Assembly (NCBI GenBank): GCA_033977485.1
Contig: CM066984.1
Coordinates: 33,833,501-33,897,500 of the forward strand
Direction of reading: 5' to 3'
DNA: 64,000 nt
Source: Hydrangea macrophylla
Lineage: Eukaryota; Streptophyta; Magnoliopsida; Cornales; Hydrangeaceae
Shown here: positions 14,294 through 25,644 of the stretch, piece by piece
Numbering within the stretch: position 1 is the stretch's first letter
How the letters are laid out: each line of letters opens with the position of its first letter
Made by a program: the position numbers and the translations under genes
The notes under the pieces: generated by a model
The model's database searches: none
What the model saw: the letters and a program-made list of their open reading frames with translations, nothing else
What the model was told of the DNA's origin: nothing

Positions 14294-14306
14294 ATATATA
14301 TATACA
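14294..14306 (-). promoter_or_regulatory. Gypsy-I LTR TATA box
   Basis: TATATATATATG on the minus strand followed within 30 bases by a CT-rich initiator-like tract (CTCTCTCTCTAACTC). If transcription starts there, the CG dyads and hairpin array lie in the transcribed LTR leader. The same box is at 21513-21525 in the 5' LTR. Confidence 0.5.
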
Positions 14307-14638
14307 ATTCACTGTTGTGGCCTCCAAGCAACAAGTGGAAAATGCACGGTGTGGTTGAGCTCACGTGCTCCCACACTCCAAACGCGATAAAGACGCAGCT
14401 TTAAATCAAAAACTGGTATTTTACGGTTGAAAGAAAATACAGGAAAATAATATTAGCGTAGGAATAAATTCCCGGTTTGTACAAAAATATAGATATCGCT
14501 TTTGAAACCATAGAAAATATTTTGGAAATTACAGTTTGACCCCCAAATAAACATTTATAAATAGAAATTAAATCTACTACTCATGGAAATAAAATGCAAT
14601 ATTTATTTATTAATGATAATAAAATACAGGGCGTTACA

Positions 14639-14651
14639 CCCTACCCACCTT
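14639..14651 (-). other. Gypsy-I polypurine tract
   Basis: AAGGTGGGTAGGG on the minus strand directly before the 3' LTR (plus-strand primer). Just upstream is GATTTCGGGGCGAAATC, the TTCGGGG-CGAA stem usual at this point in Tekay-type elements. Confidence 0.8.
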
Positions 14652-14682
14652 AACAGAGATTTCGCCCCGAAATCTGAGCTAA

Positions 14683-16065
14683 CTAATCCTGAAACAACTT
14701 GGGGTATCTAGTCCTCATGTCTGACTCTAACTCTCACGATGCTTCTCCCTCGTCATGATGCCTCCACTGAACCTTAACCAAAGGAACGTCTCTTCTTCTC
14801 AGCCTCTTGATACTCTGGTCGAGAATTCTCACAGGTCTATCCTTGTAAACAACATTCTGACTTGTCTCAATATCATCAAAATTAACTACATGTGAAGGAT
14901 CCCGTATGTATTTCCTTAACATACTGACATGGAACACATTATGAACACCAGACATCTTTGGTGGCAACGCGAGTCGATAAGCCACTCTCCCAACACGCTC
15001 CAAAATCTCGAATGGTCCGATGAAACGAGGTGCCAGCTTCCCTCTCTTCTGACCAAAACGCACTACTCCCCGAACAGGTGAAACCTTTAGGAGTACGTGA
15101 TCACCGATACTGAACTCCAAGTCCTTTCGTCGCCGATCCGCATAACTCTTATGCCTACTCTGTGCAGTTTTCATCCTTTCCTTGACCAGTGAAATCTTCT
15201 CATTGGTCTCTCTCACCAAATCTGGTCCCAAAAGTTCTGTGTCTCCCACTTCAGCCCAACACAACGGAGATCGACATGGCCGTCCGTACAAAGCTTCGAA
15301 CGGCGCCATCCCAATACTCGAGTGATAACTGTTGTTATACACAAATTCGACCAACGGCAAGTGCGTCTCCCAAGACTCTTCAAAGTCAATTGCACAAGCT
15401 CTCAGCATATCTTCCATAATCTGATTAACACGCTCGGTCTGCCCATCGGTCTGAGGATGGAAAGCAGTACTCATCTTGAGCGAAGTTCCCATAGCCTTCT
15501 GCAAACTTTCCCAAAATCCCGAGGTAAAACGTGCATCACGATCTGATACAATCGACACAGGCGCACCGTGTAGTCGTACCACTTGCTGTAGGTACATTCG
15601 ACTCATCCTTTCTACTGGGTAAGTCATATTGTACGCGATAAAGTGTGCAGATTTCGTCAAACGATCCACAATTACCCAAATCGCGTCATGATTCTGTTGT
15701 GACCGGGGTAATCCAACCACAAAATCCATAGTTATGTGCTCCCACTTCCATCCTGGAACAGGTAAGGGTTGCAACAATCCTGAGGGTCTCTGATGTTCGG
15801 CCTTCACTTGTTGACAAGTCAAACATTTAGACACAAACTCGGCTACTTCTCGTTTCATCCCTTCCCACCAGAAGTTTCTCTTCAAATCCTTATACATCTT
15901 TGTTCCTCCTGGGTGTACTGTCAGTCTCGATTTATGTGCTTCTTCGAGAATATCTTTTCTCAAATCTCTTGAATCTGGCACACACAATCTGTCTCGACAT
16001 CGGTATCCTCCATCGGCCCCAACCTTCCATTCTGTAGGGTCTTTTCTGACATCTTGGCGAACCAT
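14683..16065 (-). pseudogene. Gypsy-I integrase with chromodomain, premature stop
   Basis: Integrase, which inserts the cDNA into host DNA, in a different frame from the upstream pol part. Seen: HHCC zinc domain (H..H then CLTCQQ), catalytic core with TMDFVVGLPRS, IVSDRDARF and HPQTDGQTERVN (the D, D, E set intact), and a C-terminal GPFEILERVG block. The C-terminus is chromodomain-like (PLVKVQWRHHDEGEAS), usual for the Tekay/Del clade, but a TGA at 14736-14734 replaces the conserved Trp after EAS. The frame stays open past it (ELESDMR then RYPKLF) to a TAG at 14683. The overlap with the upstream frame (15960-16065) shows a one-base frameshift near 16035-16075. Confidence 0.85.
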
Positions 16066-19000
16066 ACTTGAAACTTCTCATCTTCCTTCTGGGCTTCGAT
16101 AATTCGACTCATAAGTGTTGGTTGTACCATGAGGCATCCAAAGTGCTGCCCGGCACTTTCCTCTGAAATCTGCACATCAAATTCTGCGATTGTCTCCAAG
16201 GCTTTCCACTCCCTTACCATCAATGACGCAATCGTTCCTCGAGGTTTCCGACTTAGGGCGTCAGCGACTACGTTAGCCTTACCAGGGTGGTACTCTAATG
16301 TGAAGTCATAGTCCTTGATCAGTTCCATCCACCGACGTTGCCTCATGTTCAACTCCTTCTGAGTAAACAAATACTTAAGGCTTTTGTGATCTGAGAACAA
16401 ATCAAATTTCTCCCCATAGAGGTAGTGTCTCAAGGTCTTGAGCGCAAACACTACTGCTGCCAGTTCCAAATCATGAGTTGGGTAATTCAATTCATTCGGC
16501 TTCAACTGTCGCGAACCATAGGCGATAACCTTTCCGTCTTGCATAAGGACACATCCCAATCCTTGATACGAGGCGTCACTGAAAATAGTGAACTTCTCAC
16601 CATCCCTTGGTATCGCAAGCACTGGCGCTGTTGTCAATCTCTCTTTCAGTTCTCGAAAAGCGCGTTCATGCTTATCAGTCCATTCAAACTTCAAATCTTT
16701 CTTAGTCAAACCAGTTAACGGGGCTGCTATCTTTGAGAAACCTTCTACAAATCTCCGATAGTAACCAGCTAGTCCCGGAAAACTTCTGACTTCTGTAGCA
16801 TTGGTCGGCCGAGTCCAATTCGCCACTGCATCGGTCTTTGATGAGTCAACCGCGATTCCTTGTTGAGAGATCACATGCCCGAGAAACTTAACTTCCTGAA
16901 GCCAGAATTCACACTTGCTGAATTTAGCATACAGGCGGTGATCCTTGAGAGTCTGCAACGCGATCCTCAGGTGTTGTTCATGCTCTTCCTCTGACTTGGA
17001 ATAGATCAAAATATCATCAATAAAGACAATAACGAATTGATCTAAGTATGGCTTGAATACTCTGTTCATCAAGTCCATAAACACAGCTGGAGCATTCGTC
17101 ATCCCAAACGGCATCACTAAGAACTCATAGTGTCCGTATCTCGTCCTGAAAGCAGTCTTAGGTATGTCTTCCTTCCGCACCCTCAACTGGTGATACCCTG
17201 ACCGTAGATCAATCTTAGAAAAGGTCATGGCTCCTTGCAACTGATCAAACAGATCGTCTATCCGAGGTAAAGGATACTTATTCTTGATAGTAACCTTATT
17301 CAGTTCTTGGTAGTCAATACACAGCCGCATTGACCCATCCTTCTTCTTCACAAACAACACTGGTGCTCCCCAGGGTGAAGTACTTGGACGAACAAAACCC
17401 AACTTCTCAAGTTCTTGAACTTGTTCCTTCAGCTCCAACAACTCTGTAGGGGCCATCCTGTAGGGAACCTTGGTTATAGGTTGAGTACCTGGCACCAATT
17501 CCACACAGAATTCTATGTCCCTTTCCGGCGGTAATCCTGAAATATCTCGGAATACTTCCTCAAACTCTTTGATTACCGGTATAGATGATACTGTCACCTC
17601 TGCACTGACAACCTCAATGTTTGCTAGGCATCTAGTGAGGAACATATCACCCGAAGGGTTACATTGGAAATCGAAGAGTCGATTCCCCTTGTCCGCAAAT
17701 GTGATCCTCTTCCTTGCACAATCCAACTTCGCATCATTCTTCTCGAGCCAATCCATTCCCAGGATTATATCAAACTCCTTCATCGACAGAACCACCAAAC
17801 TTGCCAAAAGTTCACGGTCTCCCAACCGTAGAGGACAATCCTTACACACATGTAATAACTTGACGGTGGTCCCTAAGGGTGAGACAGCACTCAAAGCTTC
17901 CTCTAAACGTTGCGGTACTATACCCAACTTCTGAACGATCTTAACAGATATAAAAGAATGTGTAGCACCCGTGTCAAATAAAACTTTAACATGAGAGTTA
18001 AACAAGGTTAGAGTACCTTCCACTGCTCGTTGCTCGGGCGGTCCCTCCTCATTGGTACCTTCTTCATACCCTGTCTCCTCATAGCCAGTAGCCTCGGGAA
18101 TGACAGCATTCAGACGGGCCTGTCCTTGCTGACCATAGCTACCTTTCCTGGGAGCCTTGCAGTCCGGACTTATGTGACCGGGCATGCCACAGTTATAGCA
18201 CACGACTCCCGGACGATCCGCACGCCTAGGTGCTCTGCAGTCTTTAGCTCGGTGACCAGGAACTCCACAATTGAAGCAGTTATTGTTTTTGGCCCCTTCT
18301 ATTGCTAGAGGCTGATATTGCTGAACTGCTTGTGTCTGTTGAGGTTTCTTCCCTCCATCCCAGGTCCTTTTCTGTCCTTGAGGGTACCCAGGTTTCTGTC
18401 CTGAATATCCCTTCTGCGGAGGTCGATTTCCAAATGACTTCAGATTCTGACAACCATCATTCTCTAACCCCGTAGCCAATCTCACCAGAGCTTCAAATGA
18501 CTGGCCCAGATGCCCCATAGTCAGATGTCGGAGAGACAAGTTGAGACCCCGGTGATACTTCTTGATTTTCTTCTGGGGTGTGTCCACCATATGTGAAGCA
18601 AAACGAGACAGACGCTCAAATCGAGTAGTGTACTCTCGGACAGTCATATTCCCTTGAGTTAGTTCCATAAACTCTTTCTCTCTCTTGTCCTTCTCTTCTT
18701 CAGGGAAATATTTCTCGAGAAACCTTTCCTTGAACACCACCCACGGCATTCTCCTTGCAGCTTCTTCCCCTATGGTCGCCTTTTCTGCATCCCACCAATC
18801 AGCCGCTGCATAAGACAGCTGAAAGATAGCCAGACGCTTCTTCTCCAGATCAGTGCACTCTATGGTCTCAAAGATACGCTCCATCTGACGTAGCCACTGT
18901 TCCGCTTGCCAGGGTTCATCAGTCCCCGCAAAATACTCAGGTCGCAGGGCGCAAAACTCTTTGAGAAGCTTGTCTCCAGTCTGGTGGGCTTGCCTTCCAT

Positions 19001-19184
19001 TCCCGTTGTAATTCCCATTCTGATTATTGTTCCTTGCGTTCTGATCACTAACCCTCTCCAATCTTCTAACAAAGGCCTCAAACATTCCGGTTGGATCTAT
19101 TACCGGGGGTGCATCTTCAATAGCGGGACGATTCCTGAGATTTCTTCCAACCATCTGATCGAGAGAACGGTACCTATCCATCAA
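15960..19184 (-). CDS. Gypsy-I gag-protease-RT-RNase H polyprotein (1074 aa, pol truncated)
   Basis: Main reading frame of the element, starting [10 protein letters not shown] 150 bases after the primer site. Domains in order: retrotransposon gag (about residues 80-240, [20 protein letters not shown]), two CCHC knuckles ([28 protein letters not shown]), aspartic protease ([12 protein letters not shown] near residue 402), reverse transcriptase with FIDDILIYS near residue 721, and RNase H ([12 protein letters not shown] near 870). It ends out of frame in the linker before integrase; the integrase lies in the overlapping frame. One oddity: RT-connection motif reads [13 protein letters not shown] where this clade has [13 protein letters not shown]. 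The gag, protease and RT look intact. Confidence 0.92.
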   Translation of the reverse strand: MMDRYRSLDQMVGRNLRNRPAIEDAPPVIDPTGMFEAFVRRLERVSDQNARNNNQNGNYNGNGRQAHQTGDKLLKEFCALRPEYFAGTDEPWQAEQWLRQMERIFETIECTDLEKKRLAIFQLSYAAADWWDAEKATIGEEAARRMPWVVFKERFLEKYFPEEEKDKREKEFMELTQGNMTVREYTTRFERLSRFASHMVDTPQKKIKKYHRGLNLSLRHLTMGHLGQSFEALVRLATGLENDGCQNLKSFGNRPPQKGYSGQKPGYPQGQKRTWDGGKKPQQTQAVQQYQPLAIEGAKNNNCFNCGVPGHRAKDCRAPRRADRPGVVCYNCGMPGHISPDCKAPRKGSYGQQGQARLNAVIPEATGYEETGYEEGTNEEGPPEQRAVEGTLTLFNSHVKVLFDTGATHSFISVKIVQKLGIVPQRLEEALSAVSPLGTTVKLLHVCKDCPLRLGDRELLASLVVLSMKEFDIILGMDWLEKNDAKLDCARKRITFADKGNRLFDFQCNPSGDMFLTRCLANIEVVSAEVTVSSIPVIKEFEEVFRDISGLPPERDIEFCVELVPGTQPITKVPYRMAPTELLELKEQVQELEKLGFVRPSTSPWGAPVLFVKKKDGSMRLCIDYQELNKVTIKNKYPLPRIDDLFDQLQGAMTFSKIDLRSGYHQLRVRKEDIPKTAFRTRYGHYEFLVMPFGMTNAPAVFMDLMNRVFKPYLDQFVIVFIDDILIYSKSEEEHEQHLRIALQTLKDHRLYAKFSKCEFWLQEVKFLGHVISQQGIAVDSSKTDAVANWTRPTNATEVRSFPGLAGYYRRFVEGFSKIAAPLTGLTKKDLKFEWTDKHERAFRELKERLTTAPVLAIPRDGEKFTIFSDASYQGLGCVLMQDGKVIAYGSRQLKPNELNYPTHDLELAAVVFALKTLRHYLYGEKFDLFSDHKSLKYLFTQKELNMRQRRWMELIKDYDFTLEYHPGKANVVADALSRKPRGTIASLMVREWKALETIAEFDVQISEESAGQHFGCLMVQPTLMSRIIEAQKEDEKFQVWFAKMSEKTLQNGRLGPMEDTDVETDCVCQIQEI

Positions 19185-19331
19185 TCAACAGAATTCGGTC
19201 AACCTCTCGAGAAGAAAGAAAATTCTAAACGATAGACAGCGACTAAACACGGAACGAAGTCGAACTATCTTATCTTAATTCTATCTTAACGGGAGATCCT
19301 AGGTGTTCTGGACAATTGGTCGAGCCATAAC

Positions 19332-19346
19332 CTGGCTTTGATACCA
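19332..19346 (-). other. Gypsy-I primer binding site (initiator tRNA-Met type)
   Basis: On the minus strand TGGTATCAAAGCCAG begins 7 bases after the 5' LTR end. It matches the complement of the plant initiator tRNA-Met 3' end (TGGTATCAGAGC) with one mismatch. Confidence 0.85.
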
Positions 19347-20018
19347 AAAAGCCTGTCACGCCCCGACGTAGCATAATTCAGGAAAGCATTTAATTTCCTT
19401 TATGGACTCGTAGGTCGTGACAAGTGAGTATGACCAATTGTCCCTGCAAACAAATAACTTAACAACATTTCTAAAAGAAAGGGTACTAATAAACATAAGC
19501 TCCAAAATTTAAAACTTACTAAACTATTACATAAGCCAATGTCTTAGGCACAAAACGCCCTTATTCAAAAACTATTCTCCAGTCTATTACAACTTCAAAA
19601 ATGAAGGACATAGGAAAATAATAAGCAGCCTCCTGGAAAGTTCCCTGCCTCTAACTAGCATAGTCGAAGTACCCTGGCTGCTCCTGCCCCTGAAAATCTG
19701 GACATACAGTCCAGGACGCATCAACGCCGTCAGCTTATGAAAGCTGGTGAGTAAAATAAACAAGTGCTCGCAATGTATATATATAAGCAAATAAACAACG
19801 GTACCATTTAACTTTAACAGTAATATATTCAAGGTTCCAACTCCAACATAAATCACGGGGGAGTATAGTAATAAATAAATACGAAATTGTACATGAATTG
19901 TGAAACATCTTATTTTGCCAATTCTTTCCTTTAGAACAATCCAATTCAACCAACACATCATTTCAGCTACCAGGAGTAATAAGTATTCCGTCATTCAATT
20001 CACACGCTACACTATCGC

Positions 20019-20379
20019 CTCCAATACCAGGAATACTATCCGATCGGTATTGAAGTCACACACCACACTACCTGCCTCAGATACCAGGAATACTATCCGA
20101 TCGATATCTAGGCCGATCACAACCAACCATCGCTCCGGATATCAGGAATACTATCCGATCAATATCCGAAACGCGCGCCTTAGATACCAGGAATACTATC
20201 CGATCGATATCTAAGTCGTACACAACACTATTACCATCGCTTCGGATATCAGGAATACTATTCGATCAATATCCGAAACACGCGCCTTAGATACCAGGAA
20301 TACTATCCGATCGATATCTAAGTCGTACACAACACTATCACCTCCAATACCAGGAATACTATCCGATCGATATTGAGGT
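20019..20379 (-). repeat. Seven-unit hairpin array (5' LTR copy)
   Basis: Second copy of the array described at 12800-13160, offset by 7219 bases. It differs at two sites: GCGTGC/GCGCGC between units 3 and 4, and TCCAATC/TCCGATC in the core of unit 4. Confidence 0.85.
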
Positions 20380-20669
20380 CACACACCAAACTGCCACCCT
20401 TTACTCTTTTCACGCTTTCTCACACACATGCATGTTGACCCAACCTCAACCCTTTTATGTATGTCAATGTTTCATAAATAACACCATTAATAAATCACAA
20501 AGCCGGATAATCGTACGAGCACAAATTTTGAACTTAGTTATTCTTGTTTGTACAATTCTTAAAACATAGACCTTTAAAACATTATTTTTGCCAAACAGTT
20601 CTTTAAAAACTTTTAAAACATTTTCCAAACAGTCCCTGAGAAGAAAATACAAAAACTACTCAAACTGCC

Positions 20670-20829
20670 AGGTCGCGCGAGCGGGTCGCGCGCGCGAAGG
20701 AAAGAACAAATCGCGCGAGCGGATCGCGCGCGCGAAGGGGCAGAACAGGTCGCGCGAGCGGATCGCGCGCGCGAAGGGGGGGAATGGTTCGCGCGAGCGG
20801 GCCGCGCGAGCGGGTCACGCGCGCGAGTT
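20670..20829. repeat. CG-rich dyad array (5' LTR copy)
   Basis: Second copy of the array at 13451-13610, with a T-to-G and a G-to-A change. The G-to-A change turns a GGGTCGCG into GGGTCACG, consistent with loss of a methylated CpG. Confidence 0.9.
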
Positions 20830-22223
20830 CTTGCAGAATGCCATCTTCTTCGTCTTCTCCCCTGTTTTCAGTGTCTGGACTGAAATTACCCAGTTTCAGA
20901 TTCTGTTCGTACCAAGACAAGTGATATATGGTTCTTCTCGGTTTTCCGCGTAGATTAAGAATACGCGATCAATTTTAACTAATACGGATTATATCTCTCA
21001 ATATTCGCGATTAAAGAGAGGGTGTCAAAACTTTAAATCAACCGTTCGTCGCGATACGGATGAATTAAGTCGTAGGATTCGAACCGTAGCCTATTGGCAT
21101 CGATATCTTTCATTCCCAATTTACAGAATCGATTTTGGTTACGATTTCTAAAACTTCAATTTCCAAGCTTTAATGGTGTATTGATATATATACACCTATA
21201 CACACATATATACACTGAAATACACATATATAGACATTGAGAGTGAGTTTAAATTACTCACCGAGGTGATTATACAAAGAATTTTGAGACCAATAATATC
21301 CGCCGTTGATTCCGTTGTTTTGAGAATTTTCCCCTCCGTTCTTGATTTGATCTTGAGATATATAGCTATGTATGTGTATATGTATAATCTGCATATGTTA
21401 TGTATATGTATATACTGTATATGTGTGTGTGTTCATTGAGAGGAAGAGAGAATAGGGAGAGAAATGAGAGTGATTGAGAGATACAGTGAGTTAGAGAGAG
21501 AGAGACGTGTACATATATATATACAATTCACTGTTGTGGCCTCCAAGCAACAAGTGGAAAATGCACGGTGTGGTTGAGCTCACGTGCTCCCACACTCCAA
21601 ACGCGATAAAGACGCAGCTTTAAATCAAAAACTGGTATTTTACGGTTGAAAGAAAATACAGGAAAATAATATTAGCGTAGGAATAAATTCCCGGTTTGTA
21701 CAAAAATATAGATATCGCTTTTGAAACCATAGAAAATATTTTGGAAATTACAGTTTGACCCCCAAATAAACATTTATAAATAGAAATTAAATCTACTACT
21801 CATGGAAATAAAATGCAATATTTATTTATTAATGATAATAAAATACAGGGCGTTACACTATCTCCACATGTTTTGTTCGGTCGTGATGAACTGGGTTCTT
21901 GGCTATACTGATGACAGCTTGGTTGTCGCAGTATAATTCCATAGGATGCTCCAATGGAACTTGTAATTCTCCTATTAACCTTTTCAGCTAAATTCCTTCA
22001 CAAATACCCTAGGCCATAGCTCGGAATTCTGCCTCTGCACTACTACAAGTTACTACAGATTGTTTCTTTCTTCTCCAAGTTACCAAGTTTTCCCATACAA
22101 AAGAACAATAACCGGATGTAGATCTGCGATCTGTTACTGAACCTGCCTAGTCTGCATCTGAAAAGATTTCAATATTTCTCTTAATGCTTCTTGAGAAAAA
22201 TAAACCCTTACCAGCTGTCATCT

Positions 22224-22277
22224 TGACAGCCGTATACAGAGTCTTAAGATATCTCAAGACTCTGTATACGGCTGTCA
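22224..22277. repeat. 54-base near-perfect palindrome in copia-1 RT
   Basis: 22224-22250 and 22251-22277 are reverse complements except for one pair (22246/22255), centred on GATATC. The outer arms start TGACAGCCGTATACAGAG. In translation this inserts TLYTAVKMTA after the conserved LRYLK block, in frame, compared with the usual copia motif LRYLK..PGKGL. Confidence 0.95.
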
Positions 22278-22932
22278 TGTGTTTTTCTGTTGGGCAATTC
22301 ATGAATTGGCTAACCACATTGATAGAAAAGCCTATGTCAGGCCTTGTATGGGAGAGATAAATCAATTTTCCCACAAGGCATTGATATCTTTCCTTATCAA
22401 TAGGAGCACTTCTATTGTTGGCCTCTAGCTTGACTGTTAAATCCATGGGAGTTTCAGCAGGCTTGCATTCAAGCATTCCAGTTTCATTTAACAAATCCAG
22501 GACATACATGCGTTGAGAGACAGATATACCTTTTCTTGATCGACTAAATTCCATTCCAAGGAAATACTTGAGATTTCCTAGGTCCTTGATCTCAAATTCT
22601 CTGGCCAAGAATTGTTTGAGTAGCCTAATTTCCACCTCGTGATTCCCTGTCAGAATAATATCATCTACGTACACAATAATAATTGCCAACTTCCCTTTAG
22701 GAGTGTGCTTCACAAATAAGGTGTGGTCAGATTGGCACTGAGAATATCTTTACCTTTTTTACTGCCTTTGTGAATCGTTCGAACCATGCACGAGGAGATT
22801 GCTTGAGACCATATAGGGCTTTTCGGAGTCTACAAACCTTGTTAATGTTTGACATCATCTCAAGACCGGCAGGGATGTCCATATAAACGTCGTCCTCTAG
22901 ATCACCATTTAGGAAGGCATTTTTCACATCCA

Positions 22933-23095
22933 GTTGGTAGAGAGACCAGTCAAGATTTGCTGCCAAGGATAGAAGAACATGAATGGTGTTGAGTAACACA
23001 TATACCCTTTTTGATTGATAAAATATTCTTGTGTTGGTAGAGAGACCAGTCAAGATTTGTGACTGGTGAGTAACACATATACCCTTTTTGATTTG
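22933..23095. repeat. Interlaced duplication in copia-1 RT
   Basis: GTTGGTAGAGAGACCAGTCA occurs at 22933 and 23033; GAGTAACACATATACCC occurs at 22991 and 23069. The different periods (100 and 78) show a duplication followed by a 22-base deletion between the repeated blocks, destroying the start of RT. Confidence 0.8.
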
Positions 23096-23289
23096 AAGAA
23101 TACCCAAGAAAGATGCACTTGAGTGATCGGGGATCGAGTTTACTTCTATGTTGTTGATGGATATGTACGAAGACAGAACACCAGAATATTTTTGGTGGTA
23201 TGGTAGAGATGAGACGCGTGTTTGGATATGATTTTAGGAGGACTTGACAAGGAGTTTGGAATTTTAAGACCCTAGATGGCATTTTGTTG

Positions 23290-24331
23290 ATGAGATAGGT
23301 TATTGTAAGAACAGCCTCCCCCTAGAAAATTTTTGGAACATTTGTTGAAAACATTAGTGACCTTGCAACCTCTAATAGATACCTATTTTTCCTTTCAGCA
23401 ATTCCATTTTGTCGAGGGTATCAACATATGAACTTAGGTGGAAAATTCCTTCTTTTGCTAGATAATCTCCTAGAATGGAGTTAAAATAATCCCTACCATT
23501 ATCTGTCTTCAGAATTTGAATTTTTGATTGAAATTGGGTCTGAATCATACTATTGAATATTTGACATGTTTATGATTTTTCTTTCATAAGGAATATCCAG
23601 GTTAGTCTAGTATGGTCATCTATAAATGAGACAAACCACCTAGTACCCGTCACATTTTGTATTTTTTATGGACCCCAAACATCGCTGTGAATCATTGAGA
23701 AATGTTGAGATGCTTTATAAGATTGTGTTGGAAAATGACTCTAGACATGCTTTGAGAATTGGCAAATTTCACACTCAAAAGATTTTGTAATTTTATTGAA
23801 TAATGAGGGAAATAAGTGCTTGAGATACATAATATTTGGGTGACCTAAGCAATAATGCCACAACATGATTGCACTATCATTATTTAGACGTGAAACAGAA
23901 AAAGACCTACGACTAATTGCCATTTGAGGTTGTTCTTGTGGATAAATGAGCTCCTTGAGGATATAGAGTCTGGAGCACTCCTTAGCATTGCCAATCGTCC
24001 TCCCCGAATCCAAATCCTGAAATTCACAATGAGTAGAGAAAAAATTAGTAACACACCTCTTTTCCTTAGTGAGTTTACTAATTGATAATAAATTACAATC
24101 CAAGTTTGGAACCAAGAGGACAGAGTCCAGTACTAGATCCTTAGAAATAACCACTGAACTTGTACCGGCAACCTTCGATAGAGAGCCATTCGCTATACGG
24201 ACAGTTAAATTATTGGGACATGAGCTATAAGAGTTAAAAAGTAAGATATCTGCCGTCATATGATCAGAAGCTCCCGAGTCCACAATCCACGGTTTTATTT
24301 GTTTCTTTCCTACTATCAGTGCACTTAACAA
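23290..24331 (-). pseudogene. Copia-1 protease and integrase, decayed
   Basis: 24331-23741 carries the copia protease (WIVDSGASDHMT, VRIANGS) and the pre-integrase zinc region (LWHYCLGHPN, CEICQFSKH). From 23740 to 23290 the integrase core is recognisable only in pieces: LKTDNGRDYFNS retains the second catalytic Asp, and a one-base deletion near 23395-23405 breaks the block that normally reads PQQNG..ERKNR. Stops and shifts prevent a continuous frame. Confidence 0.85.
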
Positions 24332-24499
24332 ATTACCTTTATAAGCAATGGCACCAGAACCAATGACATGATTGGAAGAAGTGTCGGGTTACGGTTGAGC
24401 TAACAAGAGTTTCTGAAGCTTCTCCATTTGTTCCTTGTTGAAGGGGCTTACTTCAGGTTGTGTTGGTTGTTCTTCAGTAGTAACATGATTCCCACGACC

Positions 24500-25252
24500 T
24501 TCTCTCTCCATTTGTTAATGGGCCGGCTTCCAATCTATTGGTTTCCATGAATTTTCCAGCAAGTCTCCTTCATATGGCCAGGTTTCCTGCAGTGATCACA
24601 CCATGGCTTACCTCCTTTATTTTTCTATCGATTGCCAGGAGGAGCAATCTTCTGACAAGTTCCTTGAGAAACAAGGGCTGATCTTTCAGTCATATGTAGA
24701 TGTTGAGGGAGACTCATCATGAGTTTCTTCCGACTTTCTTCACGACGGACATCAGAAAAAAACTTCTCTGAGGTTGTTTAGGGGATTCGTTCCCATAAGT
24801 CTTCTGCAGATTTCATCAAGATTCTTATTTAGACCTAACAAAAACTTGTACACACATTTTCCTTTGACAATCTTTTTATACAGGAGACTATCAGTAGTAT
24901 AAGGCCAGTTATGAACTTCGAAAGTATCAAGTTGACGCCATAGTCGAGTAAGAGTATTGAAATAATCAGTTACTGTAAGGTCGCCCTGGTGCAAATCGTA
25001 GAGAATTCCTTCAATTTGAATAACCTCCGATGTGTTTTCTTTATCCGAGAACGTTTTCTTAACCGTGTCCCAGATTTCCTTAGCAATTTCAAATGTAAGG
25101 AAATTTTTGCCAATGTCAGTGGTCATGGAGTTGATGAGCCAAGACATCATCATATTATTTTCTGCCATCCATTTCTTGTAGGTTGTGTCCGTTGTTATCG
25201 GGGCCGCTTCCTTACCCCGTATGAACATCAATATTGACTGAGACCATTGCAA
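24500..25252 (-). pseudogene. Copia-1 gag, decayed
   Basis: The capsid-like UBN2/gag region is seen from 25252 to 24752 (YKKWMAENNMMMSWLI, IWDTVKKTFSDKENTS, FLLGLNKNLDEI). A CCHC knuckle, CDHCRKPGHMKETC, follows in another frame at about 24555-24600. The true start lies further right, between 25252 and the primer site, but no good ATG-led frame remains. Confidence 0.8.
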
Positions 25253-25465
25253 ATAATTGTGCCCATTTAGTTATGGGTAGTGATAGGTATATGGGTGATT
25301 TCCGTCTAATGGGAGGATGATGAAGGGGTGACAATATCTGTAGTAGAAGGTGAAGTTGAACTGGCATTCATTCCGAAGGCAGAATCATATTTAGGCATGA
25401 ATCCGAAGACGAGATTCAAGTGGGAAGAACTCGAAGAGGAAAGAAAAGAGTCAAGGTTGAACCTG

Positions 25466-25477
25466 CTCTGATATCAT
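25466..25477 (-). other. Copia-1 primer binding site
   Basis: TGATATCAGAGC on the minus strand directly abuts the 5' LTR end. It is the initiator tRNA-Met site TGGTATCAGAGC with one change. Confidence 0.8.
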
Positions 25478-25644
25478 GAAGAAAAACAAACAGAGAATGG
25501 GAGAATTCACAAGGTTTTTGTTTTATTTTTATTTTTATTTTTATTTTTTATTTTTTAAAATTTTTTTTCTGATCTATTCTTTAATATTTACAAACTAAAT
25601 AAATAGATTACAAATCTCCACTAGCTTAGGAAAGAAAACAAATG
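25478..25644 (-). repeat. Copia-1 5' LTR, truncated
   Basis: Matches 11665-11830 of the 3' LTR, with an about 50-base expansion of T/A-rich sequence near 25513-25570. Similarity ends at about 25644; the outer half of the LTR is missing. Confidence 0.8.

Larger units (their letters stand above)
12135..14638 (-). repeat. Gypsy-I 3' LTR, 2504 bp
   Basis: On the minus strand it begins TGTAACGCCCTG and ends GGGGCGTGACA. It carries the same parts as the other copy: TATA box near 14294-14306, a splice-donor-like CTCGGTGAGTAA at about 14046-14035, CG-rich dyads at 13451-13610 and a hairpin array at 12800-13160. Confidence 0.95.
12135..21857 (-). mobile_element. Gypsy-I: young Tekay-like (chromovirus) element, 9.7 kb
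   Basis: Complete LTR element read on the minus strand, flanked by the 5-base target duplication CTATC (12130-12134 and 21858-21862). The two LTRs are both 2504 bases and I count only about ten differences, so insertion was recent. Inside, in coding order, are a primer site, gag-protease-RT-RNase H, integrase and a polypurine tract. Pol is broken by a frameshift and its chromodomain by a stop. It sits in the RNase H of copia-1. Confidence 0.95.
19354..21857 (-). repeat. Gypsy-I 5' LTR, 2504 bp
   Basis: Same length as the left LTR. Substitutions seen by eye include 12332/19551, 12524/19743, 12957/20176, 12983/20202, 13228/20447, 13310/20529, 13438/20657, 13561/20780, 13597/20816 and 13656/20875. 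TG...CA ends on the minus strand. Confidence 0.95.
21863..23107 (-). pseudogene. Copia-1 reverse transcriptase and RNase H (N-terminal part), decayed
   Basis: Read from 23107 leftward. Seen: RT motif LYQLDVKNAFLNG, LYGLKQSPRAWF, then after a frame break the catalytic VYVDDIILTGN, FEIKDLGNLKYFLGMEF, and RNase H starting IEIFSDAD followed by in-frame TAG where copia elements have Trp. ELYCDNQAVISIAKNPVHHDRTKHVE leads into gypsy-I at 21863. The N-terminal RT segment is replaced by a 78/100-base duplication (22933-23095). An inverted duplication at 22224-22277 adds about ten codons in frame. Not functional. Confidence 0.88.
11665..25644 (-). mobile_element. Copia-1: degenerate Ty1/copia element, split by gypsy-I
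   Basis: Element read on the minus strand: 5' LTR at the right (25644-25478), primer site, gag, protease, integrase, RT-RNase H, then 3' LTR (11958-11665). The RNase H coding sequence is interrupted by gypsy-I at 12135-21857; removing that insert and one CTATC copy joins the RNase H halves. The 5' LTR is cut off at about 25644, where gypsy-II integrase sequence begins abruptly. Confidence 0.85.

Noticed and set aside
16035..16075. Programmed frameshift between RNase H and integrase of gypsy-I
   Set aside because: Relatives read this linker in one frame and no slippery-site-plus-structure arrangement is evident; a one-base loss is simpler.
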